Positions 28,846-39,205 of a stretch of 41,584 bases of DNA are shown piece by piece. Below the pieces are notes generated by a model that saw only the letters and a list, made by a program, of their open reading frames with translations, was not told the origin of the DNA and searched no databases. Position 1 is the stretch's first letter; each line of letters starts with the position of its first letter. Source of the stretch: Candidatus Kuenenia stuttgartensis (GTDB lineage: Bacteria > Planctomycetota > Planctomycetia > Pirellulales > UBA1268); NCBI GenBank assembly GCA_945877135.1, contig CAMCQY010000017.1:1-41584 (forward strand). Direction: 5' to 3'. The translations under genes were made by a program, and so were the position numbers.

Positions 28846-30540
28846 TCATTTCGCAGCACCTGGTATCGCCCAGTCATCCGTACGGAAGGGTGAGGCTGGC
28901 AGGCCTTCGCGATTGGCAAGATTGCATCGCGGCGCGTTGGCCCAGCCATAGCGGACGGCTACGGGACGTGGGACCGCGGCGGAACTGACGAGAACACTGT
29001 CGCCATCGATCCGTGCAGTGGCCTCGTGCCACGTCCGATCCTCTCCGGCGATTGTGAAGCCGACCAACCTGTCGGCAGGAAACTGCTCCACGCCCTTGGC
29101 CAGCCATGGGGACTGGCCCATGGTCAGGCCGCCACCGACTTCGTTGAAGCGGAGCCGAACCGTGCCGTCGGTGATCGCGAAATCCCGATAGATTGGTCCC
29201 GAATGGACGACGTCCTCGGCATACGCGATCTTTCGCGCGGCCAGAGCCAGTCGCAGCCCGATGTCGGTCTTGTTGGCGGGATGGACGTCCCGCGGATCGC
29301 CCACGTCGATGGCCACGGCCAGGCCGGTCTTCGGCACCGCCTGCACGGTCATCAGCTGCGCCTCCCGCAGCCACGGCCACTGATGCCGCTCCGTAGGATC
29401 CTTGGAGTGGTCCCAGCCGGGGAGTTGGACGACGAGAAACGGCATCTCGCCCTGCACCCATCGCGACCGCCAATCAGCGATCAGCCGGGGCAGGAGCGTG
29501 CGGTATTCGAGCCCTGCGCTGCCGTTGGCCTCGCCCTGATACCAGATCACGCCTCGCATTGCGCAGGGCGCGAGTGGCGCGATCATTGCATGGTAGATGA
29601 CTCCCGGAGTTGACGGCCGCGAGTTTGGATCGGGCATTCCCATCGGATCAGGATTCTTCGGCATCGGCCGCGAAGGTTCAGGCTTCGGGCCCGTCGATCC
29701 CGCGGCTTTGAAAGCCTTCATCGCGGCGTTGTAGGCGGGTGCCACCTCGGCCTGCCAGGCGGCAACGTCCTGGCGATATCGCTCCGCGAGTTCCGGATGC
29801 TCCAGCACATCTCGGTGCTTCACAACGGCCTGATCCCACTGCGTGACATACTTCGCAAGGGCAGGCTCCTGCCGCAGGCTGTCGATGCCGAGCCAGCTGT
29901 GAGCAGCCGTCCCACCCCACGAGGAGTGCAGGATGCCGACCGGGCACTTCAGTCGCGACCGTAGTTCCTTGGCGAAGAAGAAGGCCACGGCGGAAAAGCT
30001 GCGGGCCGTCTCCGGAGTCGTTGTCTGCCACACGCCCTTCACATCGGCGATTGATTCGGCTGCCGTCGCTTTCACGACCGTAAAAAATCGCAGCAGTGGG
30101 TCGCTGGCCTCGGGCAGAACCGTCGCGGCATTGTCCACCGAAGAGAGCGGGCTACCCATGTTCGATTGCCCCGACGCCAGCCAGACCTCGCCGACGAGCA
30201 CGTCGCGGATCGTCAGCGTGCCGCTCCCCGTCACGACGAGGTCGCGAGGCTCTTCGCTCGCCGAGAGCGCCGCGAACCTGACCTGCCAGCGGCCCGTTGT
30301 GTCGGCGGTCGCCGTCTGCCGCTGACCGGCAAACTCTACGGTGATCGCCTCGCCCGCATCGGCCCACCCCCACACCGGCACGGGCATGTCGCGCTGCAGC
30401 ACGGCATGATCGGCGAAGACCGCCGCGAGGCGGGGCGCGGCCGCCGCTGGCCGGGCATACGCACCGACCCCGAGCAGCACGAGCAGGGCTGCCAATCGAG
30501 GTAACGGCATGCGGATGGCGGCGTGTCGGTCATTGAGCAT
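28846..30540 (-). CDS. Sialate O-acetylesterase family protein
   Basis: LAAVFADHAVLQRDMPVPVWGWADAGEAITVEFAGQ; VGEVWLASGQSNMGSPLSSV; GVIWYQGEANGS. Confidence 0.93.
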   Translation of the reverse strand: MLNDRHAAIRMPLPRLAALLVLLGVGAYARPAAAAPRLAAVFADHAVLQRDMPVPVWGWADAGEAITVEFAGQRQTATADTTGRWQVRFAALSASEEPRDLVVTGSGTLTIRDVLVGEVWLASGQSNMGSPLSSVDNAATVLPEASDPLLRFFTVVKATAAESIADVKGVWQTTTPETARSFSAVAFFFAKELRSRLKCPVGILHSSWGGTAAHSWLGIDSLRQEPALAKYVTQWDQAVVKHRDVLEHPELAERYRQDVAAWQAEVAPAYNAAMKAFKAAGSTGPKPEPSRPMPKNPDPMGMPDPNSRPSTPGVIYHAMIAPLAPCAMRGVIWYQGEANGSAGLEYRTLLPRLIADWRSRWVQGEMPFLVVQLPGWDHSKDPTERHQWPWLREAQLMTVQAVPKTGLAVAIDVGDPRDVHPANKTDIGLRLALAARKIAYAEDVVHSGPIYRDFAITDGTVRLRFNEVGGGLTMGQSPWLAKGVEQFPADRLVGFTIAGEDRTWHEATARIDGDSVLVSSAAVPRPVAVRYGWANAPRCNLANREGLPASPFRTDDWAIPGAAK

Positions 30541-33010
30541 GCCAATCGAGCAGGGCGGTCTCATCACGGGTGATCCTCGGCAGGGTGCGGCCATCCTCTC
30601 CCTTCGCGAAGGCGATCAGATCGTGCTGGTCGGGCCAGACGATCGAGAGGACGGTATGGTCGTCGTTCCACGTCGTCTTGGGCAGGGCATCGCCCTCGCG
30701 GAAGGGAAACAGGAGAGCCTTGAAGTTCGGCGAATCGCTGCGTGCGCGGACGACGAGTTTCGGAAACGTGAACGGCTTCCCCTGGGGACCGTCGGGCAGG
30801 GTGACGGGCTCGACCGAGGGAGGTGCTGCGGCATCGAGGCCTCGGCCCTCCAGAAAGCGGATCAACAGGTGTCGTTCCGCCCCTGCTTGCGGCGACGTCG
30901 TTTCATCGAGCACAAGCTGGGCCATCGGCCAGTCCGCCCCGCCCACGACCTTCGTCGCACCGAGTGTCACGTCGTCGGCAACCGTGAGATTCCATGAATA
31001 CTCGTGCAACCGGCCGTCGAGTTCGATGTCGTCGAGCACGAGCACGTAAGGATGCGGCCCGCGGACCATGCCGCAGGTGCGGAAGGCCCTGCGGATCCCG
31101 GGCTCGCGTTTGGTCCATCCGGAGAACGGGCTCGGGTTCCGACCCAATGGCTCCGGTTTCCGCGACGTGAGCCAGTCGGGCAGTTGCTCGGTGGGCATGT
31201 CCATCCAGGGCACGGGCGACGGCTGGAGCCGAAAATGGTTCCGGCTGGAGGGCATGCTCACCGTCTTGCTGCGATCCTTAGCGGGCTCGACGTAGTTGCT
31301 CGAGTAGTCCCACGTCACCCGCAGGTCGGTGGCGATGAACGTGGCCTGCGGCCTGTCCTCGCAGGCGACGCACCTGGCCGGAGCGGTCGATGCACCCTTC
31401 CCGTCGATCATCACGACCGAGCGGTTGCCGGCCTTGTAATGCTCCTTCGCCTGCCGCAGTGTGCGGTACAGTCCCCAGTAACGACCGTGCGCATAGAGAT
31501 TGAAGTGGGAGCGATCCGCATACAGGTGGCCGCCGGGGAGGGCCCTGTTCTGGTAGGTAACATACACCGCGTCGGGCGTCCACGCAGACCGCGTGATCAG
31601 GTTGCAGGTGTCGGGTGAGAATTGCGTCAGCGGACGGCCGCGGGCCACCTCCGCGAGCGACTCGTCCCAACTGCTACTCGTATCCACGTCGTTGGCGTAG
31701 ATCGCGCAGACGAGCGGATCGGTCACGGAGAACGGATGCCGCGTGTTGATGCGGTCCTTCTCCGTCAACGCCTCGTAGCCCTCGAGCACCTGGTTGCGGT
31801 AGACGAACCGTCCTGCCGCATCGTCAGGAAAGACGAGGTTATAGAGCACGACATCGGCGTTGCGGGCGATACGGCTACCCGTGCCGTTGCTCGAATCGTA
31901 GAATGTGAATCGGCCACCCCAGGGATCCACCGCCGCGATATAGAAGGTGCGGAACGTGTTGCGGAGACCGCGGCTGGCGATCACATCACGGCCTCGCTTG
32001 GCCACGATCGCCAGGTGTTCGAGAAACATGAAGTTCTTTCCCCAGCCCTCGTACGCCTCGCCGTCGGGAAAGATCGTCGCCGCGTTGGCCGTCACAGCCT
32101 CCACGCAGCGGTCGTAGGCGGCCGGGTCGTATCCCTCTTCTCCCTCGAGACTGCAGCACAGGAAGAGCATCCGAGCCGACCAGGGGATCCAGTTGCTGGT
32201 GTTCGTGGTGAGGCTGCGGAGCGTCTCGCAGCCGATGAACGTCATGCCCGCCGAGCCCTTCGCCACGGCCCGTCGCACGTCGGCCCGCTGCTGGTCGGTC
32301 ATGAAGCCGTGCGTGAAGTCGTACATCAGGCCGAGGGTGCCCTCAAACGTCGGCCCCTGGGCGACCACGCGGAAGTCGTTGGCATCGCGTGGATTCTTCG
32401 ACCGCGCCTTGTCGATCTCGACGCCGAGATTCCGCTCCGTGATCCGCGCCAGCGTCGTCACGGCCGCGGCGGCTTTCTTTCCTCCGACGGCGTCGTCGTC
32501 CACGAGGCAGCGAAAGCATTCGTAGAGCACCACGTAGGCGACGTCCCGCCGGCCTGCGTCCACGCCTGCGGGCGTTTCATCGCGGCCCGCCGCGAGGTCG
32601 TCGTACTGGGCCGCAAGCCCCGACTTCGGGTCGCGCAACTGCTTCTCGACATGCTTGCGGATGTTGCCCATGACGAGCCGGCCGCAGGCGGTCGATTCCA
32701 GCCGTCGGCGGATTTCGGGGAGATCCTCCGGGTTGAAGAGCACGCGAGGATGCACCCCATGCGGAGGCGGGGGAGAGAGCAGGCTGCGATCCATGCCTGA
32801 TCGGTCGAGGTCGATCCGGAGCGGGGCCGAGAAATATTTCGCGATCTCAGCGTCGCTGAAGCCGAAATTACCGTTCCTGCGAACCATCTCCATGTCCAGC
32901 GGCAGGACGATGGCATCTTTTTCATCCGCTGGCTCGGCAGCCACCAACGGTGCGACCGTCAGCACCAGCGCCGCGAAAGCCTGCCAAATCGGAGTGTGGC
33001 AGGCAGACAT
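30530..33010 (-). CDS. Secreted heparinase II/III-like polysaccharide lyase-type protein
   Basis: Signal peptide (WQAFAALVLTVAPLVAA); HPRVLFNPEDLPEIRRRLES entry; alpha/alpha-barrel-like middle (WGKNFMFLEHLAIVAKRGRDVI) and beta-rich C-terminus. Exact family uncertain. Confidence 0.6.
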   Translation of the reverse strand: MSACHTPIWQAFAALVLTVAPLVAAEPADEKDAIVLPLDMEMVRRNGNFGFSDAEIAKYFSAPLRIDLDRSGMDRSLLSPPPPHGVHPRVLFNPEDLPEIRRRLESTACGRLVMGNIRKHVEKQLRDPKSGLAAQYDDLAAGRDETPAGVDAGRRDVAYVVLYECFRCLVDDDAVGGKKAAAAVTTLARITERNLGVEIDKARSKNPRDANDFRVVAQGPTFEGTLGLMYDFTHGFMTDQQRADVRRAVAKGSAGMTFIGCETLRSLTTNTSNWIPWSARMLFLCCSLEGEEGYDPAAYDRCVEAVTANAATIFPDGEAYEGWGKNFMFLEHLAIVAKRGRDVIASRGLRNTFRTFYIAAVDPWGGRFTFYDSSNGTGSRIARNADVVLYNLVFPDDAAGRFVYRNQVLEGYEALTEKDRINTRHPFSVTDPLVCAIYANDVDTSSSWDESLAEVARGRPLTQFSPDTCNLITRSAWTPDAVYVTYQNRALPGGHLYADRSHFNLYAHGRYWGLYRTLRQAKEHYKAGNRSVVMIDGKGASTAPARCVACEDRPQATFIATDLRVTWDYSSNYVEPAKDRSKTVSMPSSRNHFRLQPSPVPWMDMPTEQLPDWLTSRKPEPLGRNPSPFSGWTKREPGIRRAFRTCGMVRGPHPYVLVLDDIELDGRLHEYSWNLTVADDVTLGATKVVGGADWPMAQLVLDETTSPQAGAERHLLIRFLEGRGLDAAAPPSVEPVTLPDGPQGKPFTFPKLVVRARSDSPNFKALLFPFREGDALPKTTWNDDHTVLSIVWPDQHDLIAFAKGEDGRTLPRITRDETALLDWHAQ

Positions 33011-33053
33011 CACCGACTCGAACACGAACACTCGCGACCTGACCATCGATCGG

Positions 33054-33524
33054 CTACAGCTTCTTGGAGGTGAGTTCGAAACGGAAATCGGGGCCGTCAT
33101 TCCGGCCCGGCTTGACGGTCACCTTGAGGCCCGATGTCTCAAGATCCCCGTAGCGTTTCGGAATCTCGTAGATGAGTGGGACGCCATCCATGTCGTCGGC
33201 GCGTGTTTTCCCGGTCCCCTTCAGGTCGTAGTCAGCCTTCTTGAAAAGGACGGTGTAGTCGCCAGCGACGGCACCGCCGTTCGGCGGCCCGCCGCGGGTT
33301 GACGTGAGCCTGAAGCGGCCCTCGGCGCCCGAGCGGCCGATGGCCGTGAGGCCGTCGGCCGAGAGCGGCGCGAATTCCACCGTGGCGGCGACCACGGGCG
33401 TGCCATCGAGGAGCACGACACCCTCCACTGGATGGACCTTCAGCCCTGTCTTCTGACAGCCAGACAGGCCGATGGCGACCAGCCCGCCCACAGCCAACAG
33501 GGCCCATGCGCTCGTCCGTTCCAT
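33054..33524 (-). CDS. Small lipoprotein with carboxypeptidase-regulatory/transthyretin-like fold
   Basis: LLAVGGLVAIGLSGCQKTGLKVHPVEGVVLLDGTPVVAATVEFAPL...GRFRLTSTRGGPPNGGAVAGDYTVLFKK. Confidence 0.75.
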   Translation of the reverse strand: MERTSAWALLAVGGLVAIGLSGCQKTGLKVHPVEGVVLLDGTPVVAATVEFAPLSADGLTAIGRSGAEGRFRLTSTRGGPPNGGAVAGDYTVLFKKADYDLKGTGKTRADDMDGVPLIYEIPKRYGDLETSGLKVTVKPGRNDGPDFRFELTSKKL

Positions 33525-33567
33525 GAATGGTCGCGTTCGCGCCTCCGTGAAGAATTTGTTCACCTGA

Positions 33568-34704
33568 TCAGTCAAGGGACTTGATTCCGATTGTCTCGCC
33601 ACAGTCCCTGGTGCCAATCGCGCCCCACACGCCGTAGACGCTAGGGTTCCTTCCCGACTTGTGAGGACGCGAGGCACTGAGGTTGCCGGTATCGACGTTA
33701 TCGGTGATGAACCGCACCGAGCCGTCGCACATCGCCACCGTGGCCCCCAACTCGTGGAAGCTGCTGGCCGAAACGACGGTGGGGCTGTCGAGGTTCGATG
33801 ATCCTTGGGTGGCCGTGCACGACACGCTGTTGGGCGGCATCACCGCGAAGAAGCAGGTGTGTCCGGGATTTGAATCGACCCACCTCTGCCCCTTGTTGCC
33901 GCCGTTGACGGTGTTCACCTCCCCGCTCGTGATCGTGAAGCCATCCGACTGCGACAAACAATCGGATGGAGGGTATGGCGCCGTTCCGAAAGTGACTCTG
34001 GCCGCGAGCCCCGACTTCACGTTCCGCGAACCAGAAACGCCGATTCCAGCCTCCGACAACATGAGCGTCTGGCTCAGCCCGTCAGCGATGGTGCTAGCCT
34101 TTGGTATCGGATTCGCGTTGCCGTCGTTGTTCACATCGTTCGACCAACGCCACATACTAAACACCCCTCTTCGGCTACCGTCGTTTTTGGGCAAGAGCAG
34201 ATCACCGCGATTGCCTCGGTAGTTCGTCCTTCCCAGCGTGCTGTTCGCGACGACATTGGTGCTGCCGCCAGCATCGGACGGACAGAGCAGGACGTTCGGC
34301 TGGCGTGTGGCCGGGTTCGAGGCTGACGCGGTGAGGGGATTATTGGTCGCACTTGCCTTGAGGTAGGTGACGAAGGCATCGTAATTCTGCTGCTCCTCGC
34401 AGTACGGAAGCACCGCCGCAACCCAGCTGATGTACCACCAGTTGTTGTTTGCCGTTAGGTCCCACCAACTCCTGTTGCCAGACTGTGGCGGAAAATACTT
34501 CTTGGCGGCTTCGTGGCCGAGCACGGCCAGCGACAGTTGCTTGATGTTGTTCGAGCAACTACTCCGGCGGGCCGCTTCCCGAGCAGCCTGGACAGCGGGC
34601 AGGAGTAGCCCCACGAGCGTGCCGATGATGGCAATCACGACGAGCAACTCGACGAGCGTGAAGGCTCGGCGATAAGACCGACTACTCAGGATGAAGCGAC
34701 GCAT
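33568..34704 (-). CDS. DUF1559 prepilin-like protein with type IV pilin N-terminus
   Basis: [52 protein letters not shown]-terminal [14 protein letters not shown] ggagaat upstream. Confidence 0.93.
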   Translation of the reverse strand: MRRFILSSRSYRRAFTLVELLVVIAIIGTLVGLLLPAVQAAREAARRSSCSNNIKQLSLAVLGHEAAKKYFPPQSGNRSWWDLTANNNWWYISWVAAVLPYCEEQQNYDAFVTYLKASATNNPLTASASNPATRQPNVLLCPSDAGGSTNVVANSTLGRTNYRGNRGDLLLPKNDGSRRGVFSMWRWSNDVNNDGNANPIPKASTIADGLSQTLMLSEAGIGVSGSRNVKSGLAARVTFGTAPYPPSDCLSQSDGFTITSGEVNTVNGGNKGQRWVDSNPGHTCFFAVMPPNSVSCTATQGSSNLDSPTVVSASSFHELGATVAMCDGSVRFITDNVDTGNLSASRPHKSGRNPSVYGVWGAIGTRDCGETIGIKSLD

Positions 34705-34758
34705 ACTATTCTCCGCTCAGATGTGAAGAGATGAAACTATGAACAATCCGTCCCAACG

Positions 34759-36027
34759 CTATTGAGGGCCACGAGTCTTTTCGACACGGACCGCGCGGGC
34801 CAGCCGCGAGACATCGGCCGGTTCAACCGTCAACGAAATATCGTCCACGTACTGTCCGGGCAAACGGTCTGCGGCAGTGGCGGCCGCAGCGCTGCGGTCG
34901 AGCGCATAGCAGTGCACGAGCAGATACCGTGGCGAACCCGGCGGCAGCGAAAGCACGACTGTGAGCGGCTGCCATGATGCCGGATCCGCGTCGAGCCGAT
35001 CCTTGGACTCGGCAGCAGCCATCGACGAAGGCCTTTCCACGGCCGCGTCGGGGTCACCGAGCACTTCTTTGTTGAGCCAGAGCGTGTCCTTCACGTCACC
35101 GGGCCCGAGGTGCGTCGCAATCGCTCTCAGCCCACACAGCGGCACGCACCCCTCTGCCGGCTCGACACTGTTGAACCAGGCTGACAGTTCAACGCGGATG
35201 TCCTTGCTCCCCGCGATGGCCCGCAGCTCATCCAGATCGACAAACCGCCAGATTTCCGAAGCGACCCCGGCATAGTCGCGCCCCCGGGGATGGCCGCTGA
35301 CAAATCGGAGCATCGACTGCCCCGACCTCGGCAGCATGCGATTGGCATCCCATTCGCCGCGGCCGACCACGCGAGTCTCGTCTCCTCCCCAGCTGTCGAG
35401 TGTGGTCGGCAGGTAATCCTGCGTTGGCGCCGGCGGTGATTCGAAGCCCTCGGCGAGCACGGTAATTGCCCCGCTCTCTTCGGCCGCGACTCGGCCGGCA
35501 TAGGCTGTCGCCAATGACGTCACCAGCGAACCGAGCCCGACGCCCCCGACCAGAAGCAGGCAGCATGCGGCCAGCACCCCGGGCCGCCACCAGCCGAACC
35601 TGAACTGAGACGGCTGCCGCTCTCTCGTCCGCTCACCTCGGATTGAATCAGCGATCTCAGAGCCGCTCACGGCCACCGTGTCTGCCGCTTCAGCCATCGA
35701 CTCCACGGCCCCACCAAACGTGATGCGGGCGGCTTCGTGTAGCAGTCCGTGAAGTCCGGCCCGTTGCCAGAAGGTGCGGCGAGCGAGCGACGACTCCAGC
35801 AGCGCCGACTCCATTTCGGCGACTTCTTCAGCCGAGATCGCGTCATCGAGCCAGCGCTCGACGAGCGTAGCCACCCGCAACTGATGCGCGGACCCGCGAT
35901 CCGAATGCTCCTGATCCCGTGTCGGATCATTCAGAGCCGATTCGCCACCGATGTCTTTTCTGCCTGTTTCCACACACCACCTTGTTGAATGCCACCGGCG
36001 ATACAGCCGCGAGATCGCCCAACTCAC
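34759..36027 (-). CDS. FecR/anti-sigma-like membrane protein with extracytoplasmic LamG-like C-terminus
   Basis: Cytoplasmic N-terminus (VERWLDDAISAEEVAEMESALLESSLARRTFWQRAGLHGLLHEAAR), single TM (PGVLAACCLLLVGGVGLGSLVTSL), beta-rich C-terminus (AEGFESPP...). GTG start overlapping the sigma factor stop. Confidence 0.75.
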   Translation of the reverse strand: MSWAISRLYRRWHSTRWCVETGRKDIGGESALNDPTRDQEHSDRGSAHQLRVATLVERWLDDAISAEEVAEMESALLESSLARRTFWQRAGLHGLLHEAARITFGGAVESMAEAADTVAVSGSEIADSIRGERTRERQPSQFRFGWWRPGVLAACCLLLVGGVGLGSLVTSLATAYAGRVAAEESGAITVLAEGFESPPAPTQDYLPTTLDSWGGDETRVVGRGEWDANRMLPRSGQSMLRFVSGHPRGRDYAGVASEIWRFVDLDELRAIAGSKDIRVELSAWFNSVEPAEGCVPLCGLRAIATHLGPGDVKDTLWLNKEVLGDPDAAVERPSSMAAAESKDRLDADPASWQPLTVVLSLPPGSPRYLLVHCYALDRSAAAATAADRLPGQYVDDISLTVEPADVSRLARAVRVEKTRGPQ

Positions 36028-36593
36028 GCCTCAGACGCCAGTTTTCTTCCCACGCAATCCCGCAACGCTTCGCGAATCTTCACGAGAGCTGCGTTGACGC
36101 CCGCCACCGACCTGCCCAGGATCTCCGCGATCTCGCCCGGCCCGTGTTCGGAAAAATAACGCAGCCGTACCAGGTCCCTTGATTTCGGCGGCAGCTCGTC
36201 GATGCAGTCGAGCAACGGCACGAGCCGTTCCTCGGCAAGGTCCTCGTGCAGCATGGCAGCTGCCAAGGATTCGATCACTTCTGGCGAGAGCCGTCGGTCG
36301 CTTCGCCGCCGCTCCAGCACCTTGAGCCTCGCGATCGCACAGACCCAGGCGAGAAAGTTCGTGTCGAGGTCGAAATCGCCCGCTTTCGCTGTCACGGTCA
36401 GAAACGTCTCCTGGACCACGTCCTCCGCCGCGGCAAAATCGGCCGTCAGCGCGAGCGCGACCGCCCGCACCTTCGACTGGTGCCGCACGAACAGTTGCTG
36501 GACGGCGGTGATGTGACTTTCGGTGCCGCGACGCACGACCCCCCCGGCAAGTACAGGCAGATGAGAACCCTTCGTGAATGTATGACCCAGCAC
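36024..36593 (-). CDS. ECF-type RNA polymerase sigma factor
   Basis: HITAVQQLFVRHQSKVRAVALALTADFAAAEDVVQETFLTV...FLAWVCAIARLKVLERRR...LDCIDELPPKSRDLVRLRYFSEHGPGEIAEILGRSVAGVNAALVKIREAL. Start uncertain (GTG 36593 chosen). Confidence 0.9.
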   Translation of the reverse strand: MLGHTFTKGSHLPVLAGGVVRRGTESHITAVQQLFVRHQSKVRAVALALTADFAAAEDVVQETFLTVTAKAGDFDLDTNFLAWVCAIARLKVLERRRSDRRLSPEVIESLAAAMLHEDLAEERLVPLLDCIDELPPKSRDLVRLRYFSEHGPGEIAEILGRSVAGVNAALVKIREALRDCVGRKLASEA

Positions 36594-36712
36594 ACCCAAA
36601 ACAAACCCTGACACCCCCCACTCCGCCGCCGAGCGGCCGCGATGCACCAAACACCCCGGAGATTTCGATGTTCTCATGGGTCTGTTTTGGTAGGCCGAGG
36701 ACATCCTTCTGC

Positions 36713-39025
36713 ATGATTCGAGAAAGAACTGCCCACCATGCAGGCCGCGCCACTGGTGCGGAGGCGAGGAGCACCCGCCACCGCGACATCCGTCGCCGAG
36801 CGTGGCTGCGGGCGGTGGCCATGTGGATCGTTGCCGCCGCGGCCGTGCCGTCGTCGCTCCTGGCCCAGCCAACCGCCGAACAGTCGTGGCATGTCGCGCT
36901 GACGGGCGACGATGCCGATCCGGGCACGCTGGAACAGCCGTTTGCAACCCTGGAGCGGGCTCGAGACGCAGCGCGGGAGGCGCGAGGCCGGCCGCGGTTC
37001 GCGACCGACCCACGGCTGGTGATCTCTCTGGCGCCCGGGATCCACCGGCGCAGCCAGCCGCTTGAACTCGACTCGCGTGATCATGGCATCGTCATCCGTG
37101 GACAAGCAGACCGATCGGCACGGCTCCACGCCGGCCGACCCATTCCTGGCAACTCGATCCGCCGCGTGACCGACGCCGCCATTCTCGATCGGCTTGCCCC
37201 CGCCGCGCAGGACCATGTGGTTGCAATCGATCTGGCAGCCGCCGGAGTGCGGCCGTTCAAGGAGCCTCCGGTCATGTTCACCGACGGCGGCGGTCTGCCC
37301 GATCTCTACCTGGATGACACGCCGCTGCCCTTGTCGCGCTGGCCGAACGATGGCAACGCCGTGATGGAAAAGGTGCTCGACCGCGGCACCTGGTCGGGCA
37401 AACCTGCGGAACGCCGCGGTGGCACGTTCCTCTCAACTCTCGATCCGCAGGGCGAGTGGCGACCAAGTCGATGGCGGGGGGCCGACGGCGTCTGGCTCGA
37501 GGGCTACTGGCGGGTGCCATGGATTCCGCAGGCGGTCCGCATCGCGACGATCGATCCAGCCAATCGCACGATCACGCATGCCACGGCCATTCCCGGTGGC
37601 ATCGGCTCGAAGTACGCGGCCAAGGGCTCGCTCGGCGATGGCAAGGAACCGTGGTGCGCCGTGAACGTGCTCGAAGAGATCGACGTAGCGGGCGAATGGT
37701 GCATCGATTTCGCCAAGCAGCTGATCTACCTCTGGCCGCCACGTCCAATCGGCGCCAGAGACAACAGTGGCATCACCGTGGCGGATCAGACGCTGCCGCT
37801 GATTCGGCTCCGCGAGACGAAGGACGTCAGCATCGAACGGCTTTCGATCGAGGGCGGCCTGGCCAATGGCATCGAAATCGTGGGCGGGTCGGGCAACACG
37901 GTCGCCGGCTGCCTGCTGCGAAATCTCGGCGGCACCGCGGTGACGATCCTCGACGGCACCGACAACGGCGTCCGGAGTTGCGACATCCACACCATCGGCG
38001 AGGCGGGCATCCGTCTCACCGGCGGCGATCGGGCCACGCTCTCGCCCTGCCGCAACTTCGCGACCAACAACGACGTGAGCGACGTCGGTCGCCGACGGAA
38101 GACATGGGCGGCGGCGATCCACGTGGGATCGCTCGTCGGACAATTCGACTATGGCAACGCCGTGGGCTGCCGCGTGACCCACAACTTCCTGCATGACCTT
38201 CCGCATGCCGCGGTGCTCTACGAAGGCAACGACAATGTTCTCGAGGCCAACGAGGTCTGCCGCATCGCACTCACGTCGGGCGACGTCGGCGCGTTCTACA
38301 CGCGGCAGGACTGGACCAGCCGCGGCAACCTGCTGCGGCAGAACTACGTGCATGACTGTCCGCGAGCCAACGCCTTCTACATCGACGACGGCGACTCGGG
38401 GGACACGGTCGAAGCGAACGTCGTGGTGCGTTGCGGCTGCGGCCCCTTTATCGGCGGTGGACACGACAACGTCGTCCGCAACAACCTGATCATCGACTGT
38501 GAGATCGGCATCCACTTCGACAGCCGTGGGGTTAGCCGCGGCTACGCCACGCATCCCGGCTACCGTCGCCGCGTCGAATCGGCCCAGCCGGATGCGCCAC
38601 CATGGAGCGAACGCTACCCAAGCCTTACGCGTCTGATCGCCCCAACCCTCGACACGTCCGGCGTGGTCGGCGCGCCCCACGGCAACCTGATCACGGGCAA
38701 TGTCACCGCCGGCTGCAAAAAGCCGCTGCGACTCTCGGGCAAGCCGGCTGAACTCCGCGACAACACCGTCGAGGGCAACGTCGATCTGGGAGACGAACAC
38801 CCCGTGTTCGCGGATGAGGCGGCCGGTGACCTGCGACTTACCCCGGGGTCACCGGTGCTTCGAGCGATTCCATCGATGTCGCAGCTGGCCCGCGACTCGT
38901 TCGGACTGCAGCGTGACGCATACCGCCCCACGTTGCCCGCGTCGCGACAGCCCGTGGCGACACCGTCGTCGACGCCTCGCTTCGACTCCCAGACGGATCT
39001 CGACGCCACCAATCGCGGGAAGTAA
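36713..39025 (+). CDS. Secreted right-handed parallel beta-helix protein (polysaccharide-active type)
   Basis: AWLRAVAMWIVAAAAVPSSLLAQ signal; WHVALTGDDADPGTLEQPFATLERARDAARE; beta-helix rungs (GIEIVGGSGNTVAGCLLRNLGGTAVTILDGTDNGVRSCDIHTIGEAGIRLTGG). Confidence 0.85.
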   Translation: MIRERTAHHAGRATGAEARSTRHRDIRRRAWLRAVAMWIVAAAAVPSSLLAQPTAEQSWHVALTGDDADPGTLEQPFATLERARDAAREARGRPRFATDPRLVISLAPGIHRRSQPLELDSRDHGIVIRGQADRSARLHAGRPIPGNSIRRVTDAAILDRLAPAAQDHVVAIDLAAAGVRPFKEPPVMFTDGGGLPDLYLDDTPLPLSRWPNDGNAVMEKVLDRGTWSGKPAERRGGTFLSTLDPQGEWRPSRWRGADGVWLEGYWRVPWIPQAVRIATIDPANRTITHATAIPGGIGSKYAAKGSLGDGKEPWCAVNVLEEIDVAGEWCIDFAKQLIYLWPPRPIGARDNSGITVADQTLPLIRLRETKDVSIERLSIEGGLANGIEIVGGSGNTVAGCLLRNLGGTAVTILDGTDNGVRSCDIHTIGEAGIRLTGGDRATLSPCRNFATNNDVSDVGRRRKTWAAAIHVGSLVGQFDYGNAVGCRVTHNFLHDLPHAAVLYEGNDNVLEANEVCRIALTSGDVGAFYTRQDWTSRGNLLRQNYVHDCPRANAFYIDDGDSGDTVEANVVVRCGCGPFIGGGHDNVVRNNLIIDCEIGIHFDSRGVSRGYATHPGYRRRVESAQPDAPPWSERYPSLTRLIAPTLDTSGVVGAPHGNLITGNVTAGCKKPLRLSGKPAELRDNTVEGNVDLGDEHPVFADEAAGDLRLTPGSPVLRAIPSMSQLARDSFGLQRDAYRPTLPASRQPVATPSSTPRFDSQTDLDATNRGK

Positions 39026-39205
39026 TCACGGCGGCATGGGAATCAAGACTCGACGCCAGGCGTGAAGGGGCGGAGTCTGAGTGGTATACAACATCAGTTC
39101 GCTGGAGGACCTGGATGACGAAGGGTTCCCAGACGAGACCGATGGACGAGCGGGCGAATCCATGGAACGAACACAACACAGCCCCAGCAATCCTGGAAGC
39201 AACGA

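Noticed and set aside
30336-30545. 69-aa minus-strand ORF at the heparinase/sialate esterase junction
   Set aside because: Alternative frame of the sialate O-acetylesterase N-terminus; no independent support.
36594-37013. N-terminal extension of the ECF sigma ORF to 37013
   Set aside because: Extends antisense into the divergent beta-helix gene's start and has no sigma-like sequence; the sigma domain begins near the GTG at 36593.
37433-38800. 455-aa minus-strand ORF over the beta-helix gene
   Set aside because: Antisense shadow; no motifs, beta-helix rungs clear on the plus strand.
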